The position numbers were made by a program, and so were the translations under genes. A model generated the notes under the pieces. The model was not told the origin of the DNA. It saw only the letters and a program-made list of their open reading frames with translations, and searched no databases. Below, piece by piece: positions 14,501 to 25,205 of a stretch of DNA of 47,925 bases. Position 1 is the first letter of the stretch; each line of letters starts with the position of its first letter. Origin of the DNA: Lingula anatina (lineage: Eukaryota > Brachiopoda > Lingulata > Lingulida > Lingulidae); contig NW_019776002.1 in the NCBI RefSeq assembly GCF_001039355.2, forward strand, positions 1 to 47,925. The letters are read 5' to 3'.

Positions 14501-17500
14501 CAACATGAATTATTCTATAAATTTTACATACTGAGAAAAGGTTTAATTGTTAAAGGTGGGTGTTTATCATACGTACCACTTAGGTTTGGATCCTACTAGC
14601 AACAGCACTCTCAGAGCAATTCTTTTATGAAGGTTCCAGTGTTCTACTGCCACAGCCACCATTAGCCCTCCTACAAACAGCATGTTGGTATCCTGGAACA
14701 ACACACTTAGAATTTAAACATAAATTTGTCTCACTTCATATTTTTTGCAGAAACAGTAGAGCAGAGAAACTTTAGGAGACTTGGTTACTGTCCTCATCGT
14801 TTGTGGGTGTGATAAGCAAGATTATATAAAAAAAAAAACGCAAAATGGTTTTTCAGTCAAAATAGCAACAATAATGTCTTTTTTTTTAATTACAGGAAGA
14901 CAAAAAGTTGCTGCTGGGAGAATTCAGTAGATTTAATACATATGGTAAAGACTTGAGAATTTAGTTGGTCTTGAAAACCTTGTTGGAAGACAATTTTCTG
15001 CTAACATGTTTTTTTTTATGAAAATATTTCAAACTTGTAAATGGGCTACTCAATAATTTTGAAAAGCTTGTCATTTAATATTGTCTTGTTGGATACATAC
15101 ATTTTAAAGCATTAATTTTTTAGCGACGAAATTTTCAAGTTTTTACTATATACAGGATACAAAGAGAAAAAGCAGCATTTCTCAATTTTACACATTAGTT
15201 TTAAATTGATATTGTTATTTTAGCACGGGTTACATAAACTTGGTTAAAACCTTATCCAAAATGTTTTCAGCTAAAAAAATAATTTACTTGATATTAAAAT
15301 CTGAAATGTTGAAAACTAGACATATCTGGTCAAATTGAATATGTTTAATTCTCTTCTCTGCATTCAGCATTCAATGCAATTTGACTGATTATAAGGATTA
15401 TCCTTCAAATAACTCATTCTAATTAATGATTATTGGTAAAATGTTGTCCATTTTCTTCTTTGTTAAATGCTGCCTACATTCTTCAGTGACAAAGACAAGT
15501 ATTGTACTAAAATTAATGAAAAGATGACCTTTGTTTGTTTTATTGTGTAGGAAAAAATGCATCAAACTTGAAGCTTTGATGTCTAAAACAAAGAATTCAC
15601 TATAAATCAACAAGCTGATTCTTCTTTTTTGTTTGTTTGTTTTGCTAATTTCAGAAAAATGTCACGGATTTGTAGTAGATAGTTTTTGTCATTTAAAAAC
15701 CTTTAAGAACAGTGAGTCTTATCCTTTTTTAAATATAATTTATTTACATAATAATTGCAAAGAGGTCAGTAAATTTCAAACATATACAAATACCAATATT
15801 GTACTTATAGTGTATTAATCATAAAAATCCAATTAAATTATATAGTTCATCTTAATCATATAAGTAGTATGGTTTAAACTATTCATTATTGAAGCAAACA
15901 TTTTATCCTAATTTTTTAAAAATGTTCTGAAACCAAACAAAGAAGGCAAAAAAGAGAAGAAAGAAAATATGACCACCTTTAAGAGGCCAGGTTTACGCTG
16001 CAGTAGTTAAACCTGTTTTTAGTTAGTGACACACACTGAAGCAGAACATGCAATAAACTACAGGATCAGGTTAAACCAGTCTAAAACTGCACGCAGAATG
16101 AGACAAGATTTTTTATAATTGTACGCAATTACACAATATTAGACTTGAATTTTTTCTCAGTTTTAAATGTAATATTTTCATGTGATACTTAAATAATAAT
16201 TTTAATGGTTTAAAAAAATGATCCCACATCCTTTCCATTGCATTGACAGAATAAAAATTCACACACATGTTAAGGGAAAAATAGAGAAAGAGTCTCAGAG
16301 TGAAAAGGAGAGGTGTTTTTTTACCTTGAGATAATTTTTGCACAGATCTTTTGAGCCCAGCACTCCTAGTATTGGGAAGAGTACAACAGGCATCAAAGCT
16401 GTGGCAGCAAGGGGCAGCACCTCTGTCATCCAATACACTGCCATAACCAAAACACCAAAGGCACATCTCCCAGCCTGAAGAAGGAGGATATGTTTTGATA
16501 ATATAATATTTATACATACACCAGTTCTTTCAGCCTGTATTCTGCAAAACAATTAGTACTCTGACTGCGGAATCCTTATGAAAGGTTATGTTGTATATAT
16601 CTATGCATATATTGATAAAAAATAAACTCCTACAATTAAACCAGTGTTATGCCTGCATCAAGCCAGAACCTGTATATTTTTCCGCTTGATACAAGCAGTA
16701 GAAAGCTTGCACTTTCTCAACTTGTGGCCATCACAGTCAATGGTTTCTAAAGCTTTCTCAGACTGAAGATGAGTTAATTTACTGATACTTAAAGATGATA
16801 CATCAGCTAGAGATCTGAACCGATTCAGACTCATTAAAAAGAACCCCATATCGACATTCATAGTTATCTTAGGGGTCGAAATTCATACATTTCTTTTCTA
16901 AATACTGCACAACTAACATATATCACATACATAACATATAACACATATATAACATATATTGTACAACATATAGTACATATTGAACCTGGAGGAAAAATAA
17001 ATTAAAATTACCCACAGTGTCCTAGCTAAGACAATTAAGGCGCTGCATGGCATCACTATCATACAAGATTAGAAAAGTGTGCAAGACAGGTTTAAACTTT
17101 ACAGCGATAATTCTGGAACTCCCTGTGCTCATGCTCTCAGTATTGACCTGGCCAGGCAATCAGCATGTGACCTTTTGGTCTCTGACTTGACCTGTCCAGG
17201 GAATCAGCCTGTGACCTTTTCCTCTGAATTTACCTGGCCAGGGAATCAGCCTGTGACCTTTTCCTGTGAATTGACCTGGCCAGGGAATCAGTCTGTGACC
17301 TTAATTTCCTCTCTGAATTGACCTGGCCAAGGAATCAGCTTATGACCTCCTGCTGTCTGACTTGACCTTGCAATCAGCCTGTTTTCTCAAATGCTCTCTG
17401 ACTTGAGCTGGCCATGCAATCAGAATTCACCTTCTGGTCTCCCACTTGACCTGATCAGGTAATCAGGCTGTGACTCTCTGCTCTTTGACTTGACCTGACC

Positions 17501-18577
17501 TGGGAATCAGCCTGTGACCTTCTGGTCTTTGACTTGACCTAACCAGGGCGTCAGTCTGTGACCTTCTGCTTTGTGACCTGACCTGGCCCAGCAATTAGCC
17601 TGTGACCTTTTGCTCTTTGACTTGACCTGACCAGCAAATCAGTGTGCCACCTTCCACTCTCTGACTTGACCTGGCCAAGTAATCAGCCTTTGATCTCTTG
17701 CTCTCGAAATTGATGTGACCAGGCAATCAGCATGTGACCTTTAATTTGCTCTCCGACTCGTCTTTTCCAGGGAATCAGCCTGTGACCTTTGTTTTCTGAT
17801 TTGACCTGGCCAGGGAATCAGCCTGTGACCTTCAGTACTCTAGTACTTGTAACTAAGGGCAATCATGTCTAGACATAACCAAAATTGTGCAATTCACATA
17901 CCAAGCAGGGCACAGTTTCAAAAAGAAGCATACATCGTACAAATCATGGCATGGAATCTGTGTGGGACCTCCTTCCCCCTACTATTAAGGCAATCAAAGG
18001 CAATCAGGTCTGAAACCAACCAACATTAATTGAGCATTATACAAATACCAAATACGGCACAGTTTCAACAAACCTAAATTTATTTGTTATTTAACACAAT
18101 AAATAATAATCTTTTTCTGTTTCCATGCACTTATAACTCCTTCAAATTTTAATTTGGTTATATAGCTGTATATGCCTTTTTAAACAAATATTATAAAATT
18201 ATGATTTGTTATAAATATTCTGACTAGACAAAAATGCTGGTATGTGCAAGCAATAATTCAAATCATCTCCATACTCAAGTCTCTATATGATCGAATAATA
18301 GTGGAAATTGAAAAGACAAACTTGTCATCTGGCATATTGAAATATTGTACACCTTTTCACCTGTGAAGATGATTTTCAGTGCACTGGGGCAGAACGAGAA
18401 TAAATTTATTCCACAGCTGTGACAGTGAAAAACATATTTAAGGGAGAATATTCATTCATGTCATGCTTTTGACAGGAATATTAAGCCTGCCCACACATAT
18501 ATGCACCTAATCACCACCCAGGACAAGCATTATATATACCACATTTTATGTGATTATAGGGAGGTCCTAGATCAAGT

Positions 18578-18647
<70 letters not shown>

Positions 18648-19546
18648 CTCATAGAAATAATAACAGAATCATTAAACATTACAGTTTTCTGCATGTGCTG
18701 TAGCAAAAAGACAAATAACTTATAAAACATTCCCATCATCATCATAGCTGATGCATGACCGGCAGAAAATGTAGGTGAAAACATTTGTAAATTAGAGTAC
18801 TGTCCTGTTTACCTGTGACCGGCCCATCAACAAACACCTCTATGTAACGGCACTGTACACATATATATTACTAGTGGAATGTCAGCCCTACACTCCTAAA
18901 CTAACAGTTGATATATATTGTTCATGAAGATATACATCATATAGAAAAAGAAAAGATTTCTTCTACAATTTCTTTAACACGTATACACCAACATAGTTCA
19001 ACACCTGTGTTCTATATAAATAGTGTAACTGTCCCTGTCTAAACACATCGTACATATATTAATACAGTTTATATTGAATGAAAGGCCTAAAATTTAGTGT
19101 ACTGAATTGATTTTATTCTGACATTTACATATCAGCAATATATTTTCATATCATATGTTATAACAGTGACTTCTCCTGTGATTAATGAAGCCAAATTAAT
19201 TATCCCAATACATAGAGAGTAAATCCATTAAGAAGGCCACATGGATCATATTTAATTTATCGGTGTCAATACTTCTATTCAATATACATTTTAGATATCT
19301 CTCACACTAAACCACTATTCAGATTAAAACAGCCACAAACTGTAGCATACTGTATACCAAACTCACCCTCTGAGGTAGACATGACTGTTGTGTGCTATTA
19401 GTAGCTGCAGTATTCCCTGGCCCAGCACATGTGAAGGGGAATATCAATACGGCCACCAATGGAGGAGTGAAAACAAGAATGAAAGTATTCTTAAACTTCA
19501 GCACTGATCTGGCACAGCTTCTTCTTGATATCACACTAGTCTCCAT
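5523..19546 (-). CDS. SLC13: SLC13-family Na+/di- and tricarboxylate cotransporter, complete, with an apparently duplicated exon 4-8 block
   Basis: This is a plasma-membrane sodium symporter for Krebs-cycle carboxylates, of the SLC13A2/A3/A5 type. Exons, 5' to 3' on the minus strand: 19546-19367, 16474-16325, 14692-14577, [4-8: 14091-13922, 13466-13388, 13007-12840, 12574-12455, 11758-11657, or the second set 11005-10836, 10380-10302, 9917-9750, 9481-9362, 8663-8562], 7682-7578, 7303-7206, 6927-6821, 6593-6432, 6072-5935, 5735-5523. All junctions are GT-AG and phases agree. Used once, the block gives 635 residues, somewhat above the family's usual 570-600. Visible marks are TM1 ([18 protein letters not shown]), [18 protein letters not shown], the first sodium/substrate motif SNT (about 166-168), the second as SNV in [17 protein letters not shown] (about 504-506), and the signature ATPPNAIVF (about 547). 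The start is the ATG at 19546; an in-frame stop lies four codons upstream (TAA at 19558-19556). The C-tail has several NxT/S sites. The substrate cannot be told from sequence. Confidence 0.93.
8547..11441. repeat. Direct duplication 1, left copy (SLC13 exons 4-8)
   Basis: This 2.9-kb stretch matches 11644-14479 nearly base for base, including introns, an AT-rich simple tract, and exons 8562-8663, 9362-9481, 9750-9917, 10302-10380 and 10836-11005. Across 639 coding bases I count 12 differences, three of which change an amino acid (S/T and K/R in the 79-bp exon, L/V in the 120-bp exon); one exon is identical. The introns differ by small indels and scattered substitutions. Similarity stops at 11441, after which about 200 bases unique to this copy run to the N at 11643. 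I read the pair as two alleles of one locus. Confidence 0.9.
11442..11643. other. Copy-specific sequence ending in an assembly N
   Basis: After homology stops at 11441, about 200 bases have no partner in the other copy. They contain a CT run and a repeated CAGTCTGTAAGTC, then one ambiguous base at 11643. A heterozygous insertion cut short at a contig end would look like this. The element, if it is one, has only one visible end and cannot be classified. Confidence 0.55.
11644..14479. repeat. Direct duplication 1, right copy (SLC13 exons 4-8)
   Basis: This copy begins abruptly next to the N at 11643, within 15 bases of the donor of exon 8, and runs in the same orientation as the left copy. Its exons are 11657-11758, 12455-12574, 12840-13007, 13388-13466 and 13922-14091, all intact and with the same splice sites. 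Exon 3 at 14577-14692 follows only this copy, so it joins the upstream part of the gene, while the other copy joins the downstream part. That is what two overlapping, unmerged contig ends would give. Confidence 0.9.
17142..17833. repeat. Minisatellite of about 16 units, 43-44 bp each, rich in TGACCT
   Basis: It lies in intron 1 of the SLC13 gene. The unit runs roughly TTGACCTGGCCAGGGAATCAG, then CCTGTGACCTTTTGCTCTCTGAC. I counted 16 units from the aatcag core; the units are diverged, with a few short indels. Most units carry two TGACCT hexamers (AGGTCA on the other strand), the half-site bound by many nuclear receptors. The gene-like open frame across its left part is a by-product of the repeat. 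Confidence 0.9.
18585..18645. repeat. (AT)n microsatellite, about 30 units
   Basis: An uninterrupted AT run of 61 bases in intron 1 of the SLC13 gene. It produces artificial Tyr-Ile open frames on both strands. Confidence 0.97.
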
Positions 19547-19619
19547 CTTCAACCATTAAGTTTTCTGTTATGATTTTCAGCCCAAAGCACACCTTAGTTC
19601 TTAGATCCTGCTGCACTCG

Positions 19620-20960
19620 GCTCCACTTCAATACCTACCTATGTGGCCTCAATTAATCACAGCCGGGCCAACTAACACACCCGTGTGCCGAAACACAATG
19701 CAAACAGTTTCAAAACACAAAAGACATCTTTTTTTCAGAAATATACATAAATATACGGCCTGGTAGTATATAATAAAAGGCTTGTTTTATTTTGTGTGTT
19801 AGTTTCTTTGTGTTGATTAAAGAAATTTTTAAAGAGTATGTACTTGTCACAGCCAGTGCAGTGCAAACCATCAAATGTGCTCTGTGTTCATTGTTGTGGT
19901 TCTGACCAAAGTAGCGTATAAAGAAAACTCTTATTACCTCATGTTTAACAGAATGCATGGGGAATACAGTGACAAAGAAATGGCTCGTCTTGATAAAGAG
20001 TGTAAAAATATTAGACATTCACGCTGATTGAAAGTGCTTCAGTTCTGTTTACTTTAGTGTGAACAATGTAAGTATAAATAGGGATATTTGTACAGAAATT
20101 TAATACAGAACTCCACTTGGGCAGCAGCACCTCATTTAATATTTAGAAAAGAAAAATGGCAATGCATTACATAATTTAACAAGTTTACTATTAATGGCAA
20201 AATCACAGTAAGAGCGGACTCCTAAGAGCACCTTTGAATAAGCCAAAGCACGAAGGAGTTTTAACTTAAAAGTTTCCCGTCACTGTGCTTAACAGGTTCC
20301 CCTCTTTAATGGAGACATTTTACTTACAGCTTGTTCAATAATTTTATGGAAATATTTTAAAACATTTTTTTCTTTCACTTTCAAAATGAGAGAATTGTGC
20401 CGTGGTCTGGAGTTTAAGCTTTTCATTCTATTTATTTACCAATTACCAAATGAACTTCAAATAGTTGTTTTTAAAAACTGCAACATTTTCTGTCTCCAAC
20501 ACCACATTCTCCTGGCACAAGGTGTTATTATTTAATTTACCAAACACACAATGACAAGGCATTTGTACCATAACAAAGCTTTAAATATTAAACCTTGCTT
20601 AAGGAGACATCTGACCTGTTTCACATCCAGCAGTATATATTTTAGAGAATGAGTCTGTAATAGTACACTTTGAGAGAAGGACAGCTTTATAGTCCGGCTA
20701 TTACATAAGAGTCACCTGAACCAAGAAGTTCTCTTTACAACTTCCTGTCTCACTAGAGCTTTCAGGCTTGACATGGAGGAATAACAAACACAACAGCAGG
20801 TCGCATCAATGCATAATAATAAATCACATGTACCCCCCCCCCCCCCCCCAACTTATATGCTTCTCAAGTTGCATAAAAATAAACATAAAAATTAAAGAAA
20901 AATTTAGAAAAAAGGTTTTCACTTACACCTGCAATTTAACCCTTAGGGAGACAGTAACTT
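19620..20960. other. Upstream region of the SLC13 gene, nothing coding seen
   Basis: This AT-rich stretch lies upstream of the SLC13 ATG at 19546. It has no recognisable exon and no clear TATA box at a sensible distance. A 17-base C homopolymer sits at 20833-20849. The promoter of the gene should be here, but I could not place it. Confidence 0.4.
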
Positions 20961-20977
20961 GAGGGGAGGGGGGTTAA

Positions 20978-21311
20978 AGGGATGATAACTCTTCGTATGA
21001 CATCTATATTTCACAATAAAAACATTGTGAATAACTCATAGAAATATAATGTATTCCGTTTTACCACAAAAACGGCAGTCATTGCTATTATTCTGATATC
21101 TGAGCTCGTCTTTAGACCATGTGACCTCCATTGATGGCTATACTCTGCTAAAATCTCTTAAGAGATTTTAACAAAGAACCAAACTTTTTAGAAAAAAACC
21201 AGGGACTTACTTTGAATGTAAAAATGGATTCATTAACCATTGGTAAGTATGGGAAAATTCTTTACTCCAGGAAAATTCATTTTTTGGCCGAAACGAAGAG
21301 TTATTATCCCT
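20978..21311. mobile_element. piggyBac-type MITE, 334 bp, with TTAA target sites
   Basis: The ends are inverted repeats, AGGGATGATAACTCTTCG on the left and CGAAGAGTTATTATCCCT on the right, with one mismatch in 18. Both sides are flanked by TTAA (20974-20977 and 21312-21315), the target site duplicated by piggyBac transposases. There is no transposase open frame, so this is a non-autonomous element. Its interior holds a perfect 22-bp palindrome at 21149-21170, centred on CTTAAG. It lies between the SLC13 5' end and the RPL26 3' end. Confidence 0.8.
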
Positions 21312-21972
21312 TTAACTTATTTGGCACATATTAGTGCAATGCCCCATTGCCGACATCAATAGAGGTCACTAGCGTCTGTGACATAATGGATCCTTTGCTC
21401 TCTTTTGACAGCATCCCAAGAAAGGTTATGTTTGTGAGCACATGGACCAGTATCACCAGTGCTACAGCCCCATAATTTGAGAAACTTTTTAGACAAAGAT
21501 TTGATCCACTTCAGTGGAGATGAAGACTAACAAGTCTACTAAAATTTATTAAATAAGTCTGAAACCTCAGCCACATCTTCAGTGTTATAAACCAAAGCCA
21601 ATATTTCATTCAATTGAACAATTTGACTGGGCATAAGTACACCAAAGTTGTTCAGGTTAAAACAGGCTAGAGCTCTGTTGTGAAGCCAGGCCATTGGTCT
21701 TTGTGGAGAGTCAAGAAGGATCAGACTGCATAATTAAAACATCTCCTTAACACTGACGTTTGAAAATGAACATGGGGGAAATGTGAAATACATACTAAAT
21801 CAAAAAGTAACTATATCAATTACCAAGGCTGATGCTTCTTGACCTTTCACTGATGTGAACCATGGATGTGTTCCTTTTTTTTTTTTGGGTTAAATATTAA
21901 AAGATTTCCAATACATGCTACTTGGTACTAAAGAAACCAAGAAAAAGACAGCAAAATATCATTATTTACACA

Positions 21973-21978
21973 TTTATT
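21973..21978 (-). terminator. Polyadenylation signal of RPL26
   Basis: AATAAA on the minus strand, 49 bases beyond the RPL26 stop codon. The position is typical for the short 3'UTRs of ribosomal protein genes. Confidence 0.6.
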
Positions 21979-22026
21979 TTCTTTTTTCATGATTTTTCAA
22001 AGAGTTCAAAAGTTATGACCAATATT

Positions 22027-24832
22027 TTAAGAAGTCTCAGCAATGGATTCCTCTGTGTGCTTGCCCTTGTCAGCCACCTGCCTGGACCTGGCCTTGCGCT
22101 CCAGAATTCTCTTCCTGTCCTTGTCCAGCTTCAGTTTCACAATCACCACCTGTAACCAAAGATGGTCCCAGCCATTAGAAATGTGAATAGAAATATGAAA
22201 AGTGTTTTAATAACTTCACTATACACAGCCTTATATTACAACTGTCCAATAAAATTTACTTCAATTTTAGCCAGAATAGTAAAACAGAGTTTGTGCCTAG
22301 CAAATATTTGGCAAAGTAAAAATGTTTTACAGTCCATTTCACTGGGTGGCAAATAAACAAACCGGGTAGATAAAATGTCCTGAATTCTAAACACATTTAT
22401 TATTCATGAAAATTTTATCAAATTTCACTTTAGGTCTAGCATTTTGCTGTTGAATGCCACATGACCACTTAAGATGAGATATAGTCATAACTTTCATGTG
22501 TATGGACAAAATTGGTGATAAAATATTAAGTGAAATTTGTTGAATTACATTAGACAATTCGTGAATAATTTAAGTCCCTCTCCCCAACCCTGAACCACCT
22601 GACATCTTCATAATTGTAAACTATGTTTTTTAGGACAGCACCTAACCTTAGATGGGTGAATGCCGACGTGGACTGTTGCACCATTGGCCTTCTCTCTCTG
22701 AATCCTCTCAATGTAGATGACAAATTTCTTACGGTAACACTGGACAACTTTGCCCACTTGCTGCCCCTTGTAATGTCCCCTTACAACCTGGAAGAAATAA
22801 TGAGAAAATCAATAAACTTAAATTTAAAATAGGAGCACAATTCTTGGGTGACTGTATACCAGGATGTTATAATTGTAGTCTGTACATATGTATACATCAG
22901 CAGCTTGAAAAACTTAAGCATGTTGTGACTTTCTGACTATTATATGACCTGCCAAAATTTTGAATCAAACAGCTGAGCAGTTATCAGTAATTTTTGAGGT
23001 GTGCAAATAAGAATACATGAAAGGATTTTTTTAATTCAGAAAAGGATTGGTTTGTTTACGTGCATAAATTTTGCATGTGTATTACAGTCTGTGTTGCTTC
23101 TGGAATGGCATTTTCTTGAATGAATTATGCCAAATAACAGGTTGGTCCCTATGCAAGAATCCTTCCCCTATTGCTCTAGTCTGATAGTCCACGCAATAAA
23201 TAATAAGTGGAATAATAAGACATGAAGCAAGTTACCCTGCTGTCTTCATTGGGAGTTATATAACTAGACAGCTATTCTGATGTATGATGACACAAGGAAT
23301 GGAAATTCAAGGTTCACTGCCTTTTATCGTGTTGTGACAGATTGCGCAGGGTAAGGAAATAACCAATATACGAAATCAGACATGCTGAAAACTTTTCAGA
23401 AGGGCTGGGCATTTAGACCGGCAGTAGTAAAAAAATTTGCCGGATTGTATGGATTTTTGCCAGACCAAAAATCACCCTTTTTGTTTGAGACGGATACTAC
23501 GATTAGGTAGCTTACTTTGTTTGTCAATGTGATCAGTTAGAAATGGAAGGGGAAAACGATTTGGGTTTTATATTAGTGAAGTATGTCTAATGATGACTGT
23601 AAATTCAAAATGTCAGCTCTTAAAACTCTTCTCGGTCCTTTTGACTGACCACCTCCAATTTTTTACCTGTCCAGACAAATTTTGTCGGTCATGACAAAAT
23701 TTAGCATGTCTGCTAAATTGTCCGCAGACAGCAAATACAAAGAGCTAGAGTTCAGTTTTTAACACTTGATGTGACATGATATCAACATCCACAGATAGAA
23801 TTGCAAAGTAATCGTAACTAACACACTACTTCCAAGTTTTAAACTCATCACATTCTATCCCTTTTAACAAAGAATAAATGGTACATAGCAGTTTCACATC
23901 ATAAAAATATATGGCATTATTTAACATTTCTGGTTTTTGCCTTTCTTTGAAATATCAGATAATGATTAAAGTACAGACATTAGCATTTTCCTTTAAGGTT
24001 AGGTATACTACCTGCATTTGAAAATGTCCTAAAGTCATATGTTCTATGTTGACATATCTTGCACACCTTATCTTTCAGTCAGACCTTAAAAACCATTAAA
24101 CCCCTCAAATAAAAAGTACCTGATGTAAATATTTTCTTCTAACATGTTCAGGAAGTCAAATCATTTAATTAGAAATTAATATAAAATATCAAATCCCAGT
24201 GAATTCATAGGTTGAGCAAAATTTGAGAGTTGGGTGAAAATTGCTCTTTTTTTCAAGGATAATTTTGATTTGGCAGAGCTTCTTTTAACCTAATGAATTA
24301 TTTTAAAATTGGTAATTTTTCAAAACTTTTGTGACTGGGCAATTGTTACTGTGAACTGGCCATTTGTTGCAGAAACACAGCTCATCACTCAGATGGTGAT
24401 GACAAAAGCAGACAATACACAAGGCAATCCATACAATATACTTCAATACAGACAGAATGCAATGGTCCTCAACCTTTCCAAATAAAGTCACAGGGAGTGA
24501 CACATAAGTTTAATTCAACGCATGATATTTATTTATTGGGTATTTTAATATATTCAGTCTATTTTACTTAAGGCAAAATAACTTCACTAGAAACAAGCAA
24601 CTGACTCCATCTTGCACTTCGTTCTCAGACAGAGAGATGTCATCAATGAAGTTATATTTCTTACCGTAACTTCGTCGTCTTTTCTGATGGGGATGCTTCT
24701 CACGTTGTACTTCTGCCTCAATTCTTTAGACAAGGGGGCACTCATGATCTTCCTACGGATATGAGACGGTGCATTGAAGTGCCTCTTGCGGTTCTTCCTC
24801 CGCGAGGAGGTGACCATCTTATTGAACTTCAT
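22027..24832 (-). CDS. RPL26: 60S ribosomal protein L26 (uL24)
   Basis: It is a component of the large ribosomal subunit near the peptide exit tunnel. Coding exons on the minus strand are 24832-24665, 22787-22647 and 22149-22027, joined in phase 0 for 56+47+40 = 143 residues; the human protein has 145. Recognisable stretches are [20 protein letters not shown] (residues 11-30), [13 protein letters not shown] (34-46), IPIRKDDEV, then the KOW-type [28 protein letters not shown] and VHVGIHPSK, and a basic tail with [15 protein letters not shown]. The last exon starts [10 protein letters not shown]. All splice sites are GT-AG. A non-coding leader exon lies upstream at 25119-25094. The acidic C-tail ends TEESIAETS and is slightly shorter than in vertebrates. 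It shares a head-to-head promoter with ACADSB. Confidence 0.97.
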
Positions 24833-25093
24833 TTTGTGAGCTGAAATATTATGATAAGGAATCAAGGATATTTAAGAACCATCTACAATATAAGGTTTGC
24901 GTGAGAGGCAATGTAAAGAAGCCGGGGACTAAGGCAACATATCTCTGTAACAGGAGTTAGGTCTGCAGTGAAATTTCATCAGATATATAGCTTGATTAAT
25001 TCTGATTAAAATAAGTTCTGAAAATGTGGCAGATGTCTTTCCATTCGGCAAGATTTCAATCGATGCATGTCCTATACATATGAATTTGCCTAC

Positions 25094-25119
25094 CTCCAAG
25101 ATAGCTACACAGGAAAAGG
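25094..25119 (-). other. RPL26: RPL26 5'UTR leader exon with a 5'TOP-like start
   Basis: The coding exon of RPL26 begins right after an acceptor (TTTCAG, ending at 24841) with only 8 bases before the ATG, so an upstream leader exon is required. At 25119 the minus strand reads CCTTTTCCTGTG, a C-led pyrimidine run like a terminal oligopyrimidine tract, followed within 26 bases by a donor (GAG then GTAGGC). A 5'TOP start would place translation under mTOR/LARP1 control, as for other ribosomal protein mRNAs. The exact start site is inferred. Confidence 0.6.
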
Positions 25120-25205
25120 CAGACCACAGGGAATTGTGGGAATTTTTCATCTAAACGACCTTGACAGAAACATCAACAAGGTTACGGTATTCTACACATG
25201 GCAGA
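25120..25205. promoter_or_regulatory. Bidirectional promoter of RPL26 (minus) and ACADSB (plus)
   Basis: Only about 86 bases separate the inferred RPL26 start site from the ACADSB start codon. There is no TATA box. The near-palindromic GGGAATTGTGGGAA (25131-25144) resembles the Staf/ZNF143 class of element often seen in shared promoters, read on the minus strand as TTCCCACAATTCCC. The factor is a guess; the head-to-head spacing is read directly from the two gene models. Confidence 0.55.

Noticed and set aside
16113-16517. 134-codon minus-strand frame
   Set aside because: It is an out-of-frame shadow of SLC13 exon 2 (16325-16474) plus intron.
17079-17321. 80-codon frame with repeated [10 protein letters not shown]-like units
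   Set aside because: It is the minisatellite read in a frame lacking stops; the repeat soon breaks the frame.
18501-18784. Open frames with Tyr-Ile repeats on both strands
   Set aside because: They are translations of the (AT)n microsatellite.
19546-19552. SLC13 start two codons upstream at 19552
   Set aside because: That codon is TTG; the first ATG in frame after the upstream stop is at 19546.
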